The notes under the pieces were generated by a model, which was not told the DNA's origin, did not search any database, and saw nothing but the letters and a program-made list of their open reading frames with translations. Shown in pieces: positions 34,996 to 44,137 of a stretch of 64,000 bases of DNA. Source of the DNA: an uncultured Clostridia bacterium. GTDB taxonomy: Bacteria; Bacillota; Clostridia; Christensenellales; UBA1242. Both the position numbers and the translations under genes were made by a program. The DNA lies in assembly GCA_937895935.1 (NCBI GenBank), contig CALBKX010000004.1, forward strand, positions 1-64,000, in the 5' to 3' direction. Every line of letters begins with the position of its first letter. The stretch's first letter is position 1.

Positions 34996-35649
34996 ATGGA
35001 AGAATTAGATGAATTAATTATTGATGATGAAGAATTAGAAAAATTAGTTGAAGAATATAAAAAAGCAAAAGGTAATGATTTTTTTGTGTTTCCTTTAAAG
35101 GACAGAATAAAGTTATTTTTAGCTTTTATAAAAGATTCAAATTATAAAAAAAGTTCTTTTGATGAGATTGATGATTTTAAATTGTTGTTTTTTTCTAAAG
35201 AGGAATTGGAAAAAATCAATATCTTTAACATCAATAATCATTTAATGACTTTTATTATAGGTGATAAACTTAGTAGGGAAAATAAACTAATTGTTTTATT
35301 TAGCGAAAAAGGCGTGAAAAAAGACCAAGAACTAAATGCAAGCAATACTTGTGCATTTGAAATATCCTTTAAAGACCATTCAGCAAAAAAAATTGGCATT
35401 ACAGATTTAAAAACCAATATTGTCAATAAAACATATATTGTTCGTGATTTTAGTTGTAAGCAATTGGGAAATGATGTTAATAAACTTGAAAAAACTGTAC
35501 AAAATGAAAATTCTGATAAAATTTTAGACAAAAAACAATCCGTTGAAAAAACAGTTCAAGACGAAAAGAAACAAGTTGAAAATGACTCGAAAGAATTAAA
35601 TGCTGCTTTTGAAACTTATTTGGGAGCATCAATTTGCAAGCAAGCTTAA
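34996..35649 (+). CDS. Unrecognised acidic protein
   Basis: A 217-residue protein read from a perfect-consensus promoter and GAGGGTTAAC. I do not recognise the family. It starts very acidic (MEELDELIIDDEELEKLVEE), has a probable alpha/beta middle (residues about 25-150, including KLIVLFSEKGV), and ends in a charged, low-complexity region with two copies of an EKTVQ(N/D)E motif about 26 residues apart, then a short hydrophobic tail (FETYLGASICKQA). No signal peptide or membrane helix. It shares a transcript with the 80-residue gene 36 bases downstream. The strong promoter suggests it is made in quantity. Confidence 0.6.
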   Translation: MEELDELIIDDEELEKLVEEYKKAKGNDFFVFPLKDRIKLFLAFIKDSNYKKSSFDEIDDFKLLFFSKEELEKINIFNINNHLMTFIIGDKLSRENKLIVLFSEKGVKKDQELNASNTCAFEISFKDHSAKKIGITDLKTNIVNKTYIVRDFSCKQLGNDVNKLEKTVQNENSDKILDKKQSVEKTVQDEKKQVENDSKELNAAFETYLGASICKQA

Positions 35650-35685
35650 ATGCAAATAATTACAAAAATTATAAAAGGTTAGTTT

Positions 35686-35928
35686 ATGAAATATAAAGAA
35701 ACAATAAATGTGCTGAAAGAACGAAACGAAGAACTTTTGTCGTATTATTTACAAATTGATGATGAGAAAAAGGTTAATTTGCATTTTGTTATAAAATCTA
35801 TTTTAGCAACAAACAAGCCGTTTTCTAGGCTTGATGCAGATGTTTCAATGAATATTTTAAAAGATTTAAATTATTCAGATGAAGAATGTTTTGATATTTA
35901 TAAAGTTTTGCTTTTTAAACATAATTAA
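35686..35928 (+). CDS. Unrecognised small helical protein
   Basis: An 80-residue protein behind AAAAGGTTAGTTT. It is predicted mostly helical (ETINVLKERNEELLSYYLQIDDEKKVNLHFVIKSIL), with LDADVSMNILKDLNYSDEECFDIYKVLLF as a second bundle. No motif is recognised. Second gene of the operon starting at 34996; a 15-bp hairpin at 36003 follows. Confidence 0.55.
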   Translation: MKYKETINVLKERNEELLSYYLQIDDEKKVNLHFVIKSILATNKPFSRLDADVSMNILKDLNYSDEECFDIYKVLLFKHN

Positions 35929-36002
35929 AAACTTAAAAATTTAAATTGTTTGATAGTTTTGATGCAAATAAATTCAAAATAAATTTCAAATTTGTAGTTT
36001 TT

Positions 36003-36058
36003 GAAATGAACTCCATTTTTGCGGTGCAATAATGGAGTTCATTTCATTTTGCTTTATT
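36003..36058 (+). terminator. Long hairpin, likely terminator
   Basis: A perfect 15-bp stem GAAATGAACTCCATT (36003-36017) / AATGGAGTTCATTTC (36031-36045), followed by a weak T tail (ATTTTGCTTTATTTTT). It precedes the COG0523 gene by about 100 bases. Being so symmetrical it could also be a regulator site. Confidence 0.55.
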
Positions 36059-36160
36059 TTTATATATGGATTTATATAAATTCAAAATTTTCTAAAATTT
36101 ATTGTCACTTTTGTTTTTATTTGTGTTAAAATATATAAGTTTTAAAGGAGAATGAAATAT

Positions 36161-37444
36161 ATGAAAAAAATAATTCCTATAACTTTACTTACTGGTTATT
36201 TAGGAGCAGGAAAAACAACACTTTTAAACTATGTGCTTTCTAATCAACAAGGTTATAAAGTTGCTGTTATTGTGAATGATATAGGCGAGGTTAATGTTGA
36301 TGCAAGTTTGATTGCAAAAGGTGGCATTGTGAATGAAAGTGGCGACAGCCTTGTGCCTCTTTCAAATGGCTGTATTTGCTGTACATTAAAAGAAGATCTA
36401 ATGAAACAAATAGCATCTATAGCCGCATCAAATAAGTTTGACTATATTTTGATTGAGGCAAGCGGTATTTGTGAACCAGTGCCTATTGTTCAAACTATTC
36501 AAGTTTTAAGCGAAGCCACAAAACGTTATAATTTACCTACAGAAGTTAGGTTGGATAATGTTGTATCTGTTGTGGATGCTTGTAGGCTAGTTGACGAGTT
36601 TGGTTCAGGTAGAAATCTGCTTAAAGAAGAAATTGAAGAAGAGGATATAGAAAATTTGATTATCCAACAAATTGAATTTTGCAATAAAATAATTATCAAC
36701 AAAGTTAGTTCAATTTCAAAAGAACAATTAGATGAAGTGAAAGCGGTTGTTAAAGCGCTTCAACCAGAAGCTGAAATTATAGAAGCAGATTTTGGTAAAG
36801 TTGATTTAGGTAAAATTTTAAATACAAATTCTTTTGATTTTGAAAAAGCATCTATGTCGGCTGCTTGGGTTAAAGAATTAAATGCCCAAAGCGAAGAAGA
36901 TGATGACGATGATGATGAAAAAGAACATCATCATCACCACGATGACAAAGATGAGCATGCTGAGGACGAACACCACCACCACGATGACGAAGACGAAGAA
37001 GACGACCATGATGACGATGAAGAAGAGCATCACCACGGACATCATCACCACCATCATCACCATGGAGAAGGTGAAGTGTTGGAGTATGGAATAGATACTT
37101 TTGTTTATACTAGAAGACAACCATTTAATAAACAAAAATTTATCAACTTTGTAAATAATTTCCCAAAAAGCGTTATTAGATGCAAAGGAGTTATGTGGCT
37201 TAGCGATGATGAAGAAAATATGCATATGTTTGAACAGGCTGGCAAGCAAAAGAGTGCCTTTAATGCTGGACCTTGGGTGGCAAGCCTTAATGAAGAACAG
37301 CAAAAACAAATTTTGTTAGAAAATGCCGATATTCGTGCTGACTGGAGAGAGGATGTAGGTGATAGAATAATCAAACTTGTGTTCATTGGCAAAAATATGG
37401 ATAAAAAAGAAATTGTTAAAGAATTAGATGATTGTTTAGAGTAA
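36161..37444 (+). CDS. COG0523 (CobW/ZNG-type) GTPase with His/Asp-rich metal-binding insert
   Basis: The 427-residue protein has the G3E-family P-loop GYLGAGKTTLL (residues 12-22), NDIGEVNVDA, the metal-binding C71-I-C73-C74 motif (GCICCTLKEDL), EASGICEP, and a C-terminal CobW domain (TFVYTRRQPFNKQKFINF...). Residues about 245-300 are an extreme His/Asp/Glu stretch with runs of five and eight His. COG0523 proteins are GTP-dependent metal chaperones, often for zinc. The His block suggests a metal store or sensor. I start at ATG 36161, ten bases after AGGAG; the ATG at 36152 is only one base after it. No Zur box was seen. Likely monocistronic. Confidence 0.8.
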   Translation: MKKIIPITLLTGYLGAGKTTLLNYVLSNQQGYKVAVIVNDIGEVNVDASLIAKGGIVNESGDSLVPLSNGCICCTLKEDLMKQIASIAASNKFDYILIEASGICEPVPIVQTIQVLSEATKRYNLPTEVRLDNVVSVVDACRLVDEFGSGRNLLKEEIEEEDIENLIIQQIEFCNKIIINKVSSISKEQLDEVKAVVKALQPEAEIIEADFGKVDLGKILNTNSFDFEKASMSAAWVKELNAQSEEDDDDDDEKEHHHHHDDKDEHAEDEHHHHDDEDEEDDHDDDEEEHHHGHHHHHHHHGEGEVLEYGIDTFVYTRRQPFNKQKFINFVNNFPKSVIRCKGVMWLSDDEENMHMFEQAGKQKSAFNAGPWVASLNEEQQKQILLENADIRADWREDVGDRIIKLVFIGKNMDKKEIVKELDDCLE

Positions 37445-37456
37445 AATATCAAAAGT

Positions 37457-37513
37457 AAATTTTGAAACTAATTCAAAAATTATGCTAACGCACTATGCAA
37501 AATATTTGCATTT
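37457..37513 (+). repeat. Dispersed repeat family B, copy 2
   Basis: AAATTTTGAAACTAATTC, then AAAAATTATGCTAACGC and ATGCAAAATATTTGCATTT; pairs with the copy at 5881-5940. The TGCAAAATATTTGCA end is a hairpin; a similar one occurs at about 54813. Confidence 0.55.
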
Positions 37514-37545
37514 AAATTTTCAATGCGTAAACACTTAAAATATGC

Positions 37546-37574
37546 TTGACAAGGCTATTGACTTATGTTAAAAT
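37546..37574 (+). promoter_or_regulatory. rplM-rpsI promoter
   Basis: TTGACA (37546-37551), 17-bp spacer, TGTTAAAAT extended -10 (hexamer 37569-37574). Confidence 0.85.
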
Positions 37575-37580
37575 CACATT

Positions 37581-37680
37581 GTCTTTGCTTTAATAAGGCA
37601 TATTTTTTTGTGAAAAAGCCCCTCACTTTAAATATAAATTTGATAAGCAAACATTAGAAGAAATTATAGGAGAATCAAAT
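37581..37680 (+). promoter_or_regulatory. Structured 5' leader of rplM (possible L13 autoregulation)
   Basis: The leader of about 100 bases can pair TTTGCTT (about 37584) with AAGCAAA (about 37645), with GGC/GCC nested inside. Ribosomal L13 leaders exist in Firmicutes, but I cannot confirm a match to the known motif by eye. Confidence 0.3.
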
Positions 37681-37683
37681 AAA

Positions 37684-38127
37684 ATGAAAACATTTATGGC
37701 AAAACCAGAAAATGTGCAAAGAAAATGGTATTTAGTTGATGCAACAGATATGCCTCTTGGCCGTCTTGCTTCACAAGTTGCTGATATTTTATCAGGCAAA
37801 AACAAACCTGACTTTACACCTCACGTTGATACTGGTGATTATGTTGTAATTATAAATACAGATAAAGTTGTTTTAACAGGTAAAAAAGCTGTTCAAAAAC
37901 AATTTAGAACTCACTCTGGATATATTGGTGGTTTAAAAGAAACAAACTATGGCACTATGCTTGCTACAAAATCTGATGAAGTTGTTTTAAAAGCAGTTAA
38001 AGGTATGCTTCCAAAAACAGTTCTTGGAAGAAAACAAGCTACTCGTTGCAAAATCTATAAAGGTGCAGAGCACGAACAATCTGCTCAACAACCAGTTGTT
38101 GTAGAGTTAAAAGGAGCAAGAAAATAA
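37684..38127 (+). CDS. rplM: 50S ribosomal protein L13
   Basis: A 147-residue protein of normal length with the L13 pattern: [60 protein letters not shown]. It is a primary 23S-binding protein of the large subunit. ATAGGAG lies 10 bases before ATG 37684. Its stop overlaps the rpsI start by one base (TAATG), the usual L13-S9 pairing. Confidence 0.96.
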   Translation: MKTFMAKPENVQRKWYLVDATDMPLGRLASQVADILSGKNKPDFTPHVDTGDYVVIINTDKVVLTGKKAVQKQFRTHSGYIGGLKETNYGTMLATKSDEVVLKAVKGMLPKTVLGRKQATRCKIYKGAEHEQSAQQPVVVELKGARK

Positions 38128-38540
38128 TGGCAAAAGCAGTTAAAAAAGTAGTTCCAGCAAACTTAGGAACTGGTAGACGTAAAACTTCTGTTGCTAGAGT
38201 TAGACTTATTCCTAATGGCAATGGTAAAATCGTTGTTAATAAAGAATCTTTAGAAGAATATTTTGGTTCAGATATATACCAACTTGTTGCTACTCAAAGC
38301 TTAAAATTGGTTGGTGCTGAAAACAAATTTGACGTTATGGTTAACGTTTACGGTGGCGGACTTTCAGGTCAAGCAGGTGCTATTAACCACGGCGTTGCAA
38401 GAGCATTATGCGAAGCAGATGAATCTTATAGAGCAGAACTTAAAAAAGCAGGTTTCTTAACAAGAGATTCAAGAATGAAAGAACGTAAAAAATATGGTCT
38501 TAAAAAAGCTCGTAAAGCAAGCCAATTCTCAAAAAGATAA
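38127..38540 (+). CDS. rpsI: 30S ribosomal protein S9
   Basis: A 137-residue S9 with [63 protein letters not shown] and the invariant basic C-terminal tail that reaches the P-site tRNA. Translated by coupling to rplM. Confidence 0.97.
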   Translation: MAKAVKKVVPANLGTGRRKTSVARVRLIPNGNGKIVVNKESLEEYFGSDIYQLVATQSLKLVGAENKFDVMVNVYGGGLSGQAGAINHGVARALCEADESYRAELKKAGFLTRDSRMKERKKYGLKKARKASQFSKR

Positions 38541-38553
38541 TATGTTTTATACA

Positions 38554-38586
38554 AAAACGCAAAGCGTATTGCTTTGCGTTTTTTAT
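38554..38586 (+). terminator. Terminator of rplM-rpsI
   Basis: AAAACGCAAAGC pairs with GCTTTGCGTTTT, with T tract. Confidence 0.9.
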
Positions 38587-38725
38587 CATATAAAACACTT
38601 TTTATAAAAACTATTTGCCAAAAGACCTCTATCATTGAAGTTGTAAAAGAGTTGTTTAAAATGGTTGCAATCGTAGTGTGATTAAGATTTTCCTTTTATA
38701 ACTTTGCTTGCACGGGCTTTTTTTA

Positions 38726-38971
38726 TTATTCACTTTTTTGTATGTCATCAATATTAAATTTTAACACTTTCATTAAAACAATAAGTTCAATGTCTGTAAC
38801 AAAACGCTTTCCCGATTCAATTCGTTGAATAGCATTTTTATCAATATCTAACCCTTCTAATTGTAACAGATGAGCTAACTGATTTTGTGAAATTTTTAAT
38901 TGTAGTCGTTTTTCTGCTACAACATTTCCACATAAATTATTTTTACCAGTTTTAGTTTTGTTTATAAACAT
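38726..38971 (-). CDS. XRE-family helix-turn-helix regulator
   Basis: An 81-residue protein with one HTH_3 (Cro/CI-type) domain: VVAEKRLQLKISQNQLAHLLQLEGLDIDKNAIQRIESGKRFVTDIELIVLMKVLKFNIDDI. The recognition helix is around KNAIQRIESG. The N-terminus is basic and short. The ribosome site AAGGA precedes the ATG on the minus strand. It is divergent from a leaderless small ORF whose promoter contains a perfect 19-bp palindrome; that palindrome is the obvious operator candidate for this protein. Confidence 0.8.
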   Translation of the reverse strand: MFINKTKTGKNNLCGNVVAEKRLQLKISQNQLAHLLQLEGLDIDKNAIQRIESGKRFVTDIELIVLMKVLKFNIDDIQKSE

Positions 38972-39020
38972 ATATTTTTTTAATCCTTATAATTAATTAT
39001 ATTTATATAAGTAAATACGG

Positions 39021-39049
39021 TTGACATTCACTGAATGTCACGATACAAT
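39021..39049 (+). promoter_or_regulatory. Leaderless promoter with embedded operator
   Basis: TTGACA (39021-39026), 17 bp, TACAAT (39044-39049), seven bases before ATG 39057. The perfect palindrome TGACATTCACTGAATGTCA (39022-39040) covers the -35 and most of the spacer, so a bound repressor would block RNA polymerase. Confidence 0.75.
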
Positions 39050-39056
39050 ATTTTTT

Positions 39057-39209
39057 ATGGTCTATTTATTAAAATCTAAACATAAATTTAAACGGGGCAT
39101 TGTTGTAAGCAAAAAATTTGTAATAATTGAATATGATGTATTACTTAACATTTGTTCAAATGGTATTAAAAAACTTAGCAAAAATACAGGTTCCTATAAT
39201 TTTAAATAA
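39057..39209 (+). CDS. Leaderless small basic protein, divergent from an XRE regulator (copy 1)
   Basis: A 50-residue protein (MVYLLKSKHKFK...NGIKKLSKNTGSYNFK), basic, with no signal peptide and one hydrophobic patch in the middle (FVIIEYDVLLNI). It has no Shine-Dalgarno; the start codon sits where transcription should begin. Support for its being real comes from a second locus (48841-49007) with the same layout whose product aligns without gaps over 45 residues (about 17 identical: KSK.K.K..., L N, S..IKK, NTG.Y.F). Function unknown; toxin, peptide antirepressor or regulator are all possible. The TTG at 39021 lies in the -35 box and is not a start. Confidence 0.55.
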   Translation: MVYLLKSKHKFKRGIVVSKKFVIIEYDVLLNICSNGIKKLSKNTGSYNFK

Positions 39210-39510
39210 GTAACTGGTAGAGAAACTCTTCAATTAAAGCTGAATCTTTTTGTTTTTTGAAGTGATTATAGTTTGCAGTAATTATTTTTTTTAAAGAGTT
39301 ATACGGTTTACAAGTTTAAATGTTAATTTTAATAAATGTAATGTTCACTTATTACTAAAATATTGCTTTGCAAGGCTCACATTTTTTTGTAAATATATAA
39401 CATAAATTAAATTAAGGAGTGAGGGTCAACTTATGTTTGCACAAGAATCCACTCAAAATCACCAAGCAATTATATAACCATAGATATTTGATGTTATGGT
39501 GTTGTTTTTC
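39210..39510. other. Intergenic region, mostly featureless
   Basis: AAGGAGTGAGGG precedes a 14-codon ORF at 39433-39477 (MFAQESTQNHQAII), which could be a leader peptide but lies before the mapped promoter at 39511. A hairpin ACCATA...TATGGT lies near 39478-39500. Nothing else is recognised. Confidence 0.3.
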
Positions 39511-39539
39511 TTGCATATTTAACATATATATGTTAAAAT
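39511..39539 (+). promoter_or_regulatory. Promoter with 20-bp palindromic operator candidate
   Basis: TTGCAT (39511-39516), 17 bp, TGTTAAAAT extended -10 (hexamer 39534-39539). The perfect palindrome TTTAACATATATATGTTAAA (39518-39537) fills the spacer and overlaps the -10. Confidence 0.65.
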
Positions 39540-39565
39540 AATGCCATATATATAAGGAGAAATTT

Positions 39566-40627
39566 ATGGGATTATTTAGTAAATTTAAAAGACAACTTTT
39601 AAAAGTTGTAGAGTGGGAAGATAGTTCTAAGGATACTATTGTTTATCGATATCCTCTTACAGATAGAGATGAACTTATGACAAGTTCTACACTTGTTGTT
39701 AGAGAATCTCAATGTGCAATTTTTATGCATAAGGGTCAAATTGCAGATGTTTTTGGACCTGGTACATATAAACTAGCAACTGAAAATATTCCTTTTTTGA
39801 CAAAATTCTTATCGCTTCCTGCAGGGTTTGAAAGCAGAATTAAAGCTGAGATTTATTATGTTAATACTAAGCAATTTATCGGTCAAAAATGGGGCACGCA
39901 AAATCCTATTATGATGCGCGATGAAGAGTTTGGTAATGTTAGAATACGTGGCTTTGGTGTTTACTCATTTAGAGTGATTGACCCAAAAATTTTTATGCGT
40001 GAAATTTTTGGTACTAATGCTGTTTATACAACAAGTGATGTTTGTGAACAAATTAAACCTATGCTTATTCAAGGCATAACTGATGCAATTGCAGAAGCAA
40101 AAATATCTGCTTTAGATTTAGCTGCTAACTATAAAGAATTTTCAAAAACAGTTATGGAAACTTGTAAAAGTGAAATGGCTGAATATGGTTTAGATTTAAC
40201 AAAATTTATAATTGAAAACATTTCTCTTCCAGAGGAAGTTGAACAAACTCTTGATGAACGTACTAAACTTGGTGTTCTTGAAGATAAAATGGGCACTTAC
40301 ACTCAAAAGAAAGCAGCAGATGCTCTTGGGGATGCAGCAAAAAATCCAAATGGAAACAATTTGGCAGGTCTTGGGGTTGGACTTGGTGCAGGTGTTACAA
40401 TGAGCAACGTGTTTGCTGGAAATTTGGCAACTGAAAATAAACCTAGAGAGAAAAAACAAAAAACTGTTGTTTGTTCTAAATGTGGAGCAGAAAATAAAGC
40501 TGGTGCTAAATTCTGCTCAGAATGCGGGCAAAAAATAGAAAATGTAAAAAAATTCTGTCCAGAATGTGGTGCTATGGTTTCTGACAAAGCTAAATTTTGC
40601 CCAGAATGTGGACAAAAATTAAACTAA
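39566..40627 (+). CDS. SPFH-domain protein with C-terminal zinc ribbons (YdjI-like)
   Basis: A 353-residue protein. Residues about 25-230 form an SPFH/band-7-like 'virion core' domain (VVRESQCAIFMHKGQIADVFGPGTYKL...IRGFGVYSFRVIDPKIFMREIFG), a Gly-rich linker follows (GVGLGAGVTMSNVFAGN), and the tail holds two or three zinc ribbons (CSKCGAENKAGAKFCSECGQ, CPECGAMVSDKAKFCPECGQ). This matches B. subtilis YdjI, part of the PspA-YdjGHI membrane-stress system. The start follows AAGGAG. The next gene is a YdjG-like partner, so a membrane-quality role is likely, although no PspA is in the window. Confidence 0.75.
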   Translation: MGLFSKFKRQLLKVVEWEDSSKDTIVYRYPLTDRDELMTSSTLVVRESQCAIFMHKGQIADVFGPGTYKLATENIPFLTKFLSLPAGFESRIKAEIYYVNTKQFIGQKWGTQNPIMMRDEEFGNVRIRGFGVYSFRVIDPKIFMREIFGTNAVYTTSDVCEQIKPMLIQGITDAIAEAKISALDLAANYKEFSKTVMETCKSEMAEYGLDLTKFIIENISLPEEVEQTLDERTKLGVLEDKMGTYTQKKAADALGDAAKNPNGNNLAGLGVGLGAGVTMSNVFAGNLATENKPREKKQKTVVCSKCGAENKAGAKFCSECGQKIENVKKFCPECGAMVSDKAKFCPECGQKLN

Positions 40628-40782
40628 CATTTAAAGAAAATGGGCAGAGCAATTAAATGCTTTGCCTAAATTCTTATTAGGTAGATATACCTTAAAACGA
40701 GCATATTTGCAAAATAGTTACAGCAACTTTTTTGCTTGTAACAATTTTGTTTGATGAAAACAAAAATTTTTAAAAGGTCATT

Positions 40783-41877
40783 ATGAAAGAAAAAGAATTA
40801 AAAGCAAATGATTGTTCGTGTCCAAGTTGTGGCGCAGCAATGAGATATAGCCCTGAAAAGAAAAAACTTTACTGTGAGAACTGTCAAACATGCAAAGATA
40901 TTGAATTTAATGCTCTACAAGGAAAACATTCTTGGGAAGAAAAAGATGAACTGAAAAAGCAAAAAGAGTTTGCTCTTGAAACAAAAACCTTAAAATGTCC
41001 AAATTGCGGGGCAAGTGTTGTTTTAAATAAATTGGAATATAGTAAAGGATGTCCTTACTGCGGAAGTAATTTGGTTAGCAAAAATGCTGAAAATGATAAT
41101 TTGACTCCTGATGGAATTTTACCTTTTACTTTTAGTGATGAGGTCGCAAGCCAAAAATATCGTCAAGGCATCAAGAAAAAATGGTTTGTTCCAAATGCTT
41201 TTAAAAAAGCTCCGCCTACTGATAATATTAGAGGTATCTATATACCTTCTTTTGGATATGATGCAGACACCTTTTCTACATATAGAGGCAAACTTGCTAC
41301 TGAACATACTGGTAGAGATTCAAATGGTCATACTTATCATTATACAACCTATCAAAATATTTCAGGGAATCATAATAGTAATCAAGTTGATGTTTTAGTT
41401 GAAACAAGTACAAAAATTGGACAAGAAGAATTTGAAAAAATTGAACCATTTTATATGGACAAAGCTATTGAATTTAAGCAGGGGTTCATTATGGGGTATA
41501 CAGTAGAAGTATTTGAAAATTCTTTGGAAGAATGTAAAAAGATTGCTGATTCAATAATGGAATCAAATGTTAAAGATGAGATTTTATCAAAATATTCATA
41601 CGATAGTGTTGTCTATTTTAATTTGGATATGACACAAACTAATAAAAAATATATGTACTATTTGTTACCAGTTTACAAGTGTGAATATAAATATAAAAAT
41701 AAAAGCTACACGACATTTATGAATGGACAAACTGGTAAGGTTGGGGGAGGATATCCAAAAAGTCCTGTTAAAATTACTTTTTTTGTTTTATTTTGGATTT
41801 TAGTTCTTCTTGGAATAATATATCTTTACTTCCGTTTTGGCGGTGATGATGATTTAATGTTTAAAATTTTTAATTAA
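40783..41877 (+). CDS. Zinc-ribbon membrane protein (YdjG-like)
   Basis: A 364-residue protein with TFIIB-type zinc ribbons (CPSCGAAMRYSPEKKKLYCENC, CPNCGASVV...GCPYCGSN), a central beta-rich region (IRGIYIPSFGYDADTFSTYRG, VDVLVETSTKI), and a C-terminal membrane helix (ITFFVLFWILVLLGIIYLYF). This resembles B. subtilis YdjG, which with YdjH/YdjI recruits PspA to the membrane. It follows the SPFH gene after 155 bases, with AAAAGGTCATT before its ATG; no clear separate promoter was found. Confidence 0.7.
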   Translation: MKEKELKANDCSCPSCGAAMRYSPEKKKLYCENCQTCKDIEFNALQGKHSWEEKDELKKQKEFALETKTLKCPNCGASVVLNKLEYSKGCPYCGSNLVSKNAENDNLTPDGILPFTFSDEVASQKYRQGIKKKWFVPNAFKKAPPTDNIRGIYIPSFGYDADTFSTYRGKLATEHTGRDSNGHTYHYTTYQNISGNHNSNQVDVLVETSTKIGQEEFEKIEPFYMDKAIEFKQGFIMGYTVEVFENSLEECKKIADSIMESNVKDEILSKYSYDSVVYFNLDMTQTNKKYMYYLLPVYKCEYKYKNKSYTTFMNGQTGKVGGGYPKSPVKITFFVLFWILVLLGIIYLYFRFGGDDDLMFKIFN

Positions 41878-41909
41878 ATAAACTAATTATAAATTTATTT
41901 AATAATAAG

Positions 41910-41957
41910 GCAAATAATTAGAGTTTTTAAGAGCTAATTATTTGCTTTATTTTTTTG
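41910..41957 (+). terminator. Terminator after the YdjG-like gene
   Basis: GCAAATAATTAG pairs with CTAATTATTTGC, followed by TTTATTTTTTT. Confidence 0.8.
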
Positions 41958-44121
<2,164 letters not shown>

Positions 44122-44137
44122 TTAAGGGGAATCAAAA

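Noticed and set aside
36878..37309. Met/Val-rich ORF on the minus strand across the His codons
   Set aside because: It is the antisense shadow of CAC/GAT repeats in the COG0523 gene.
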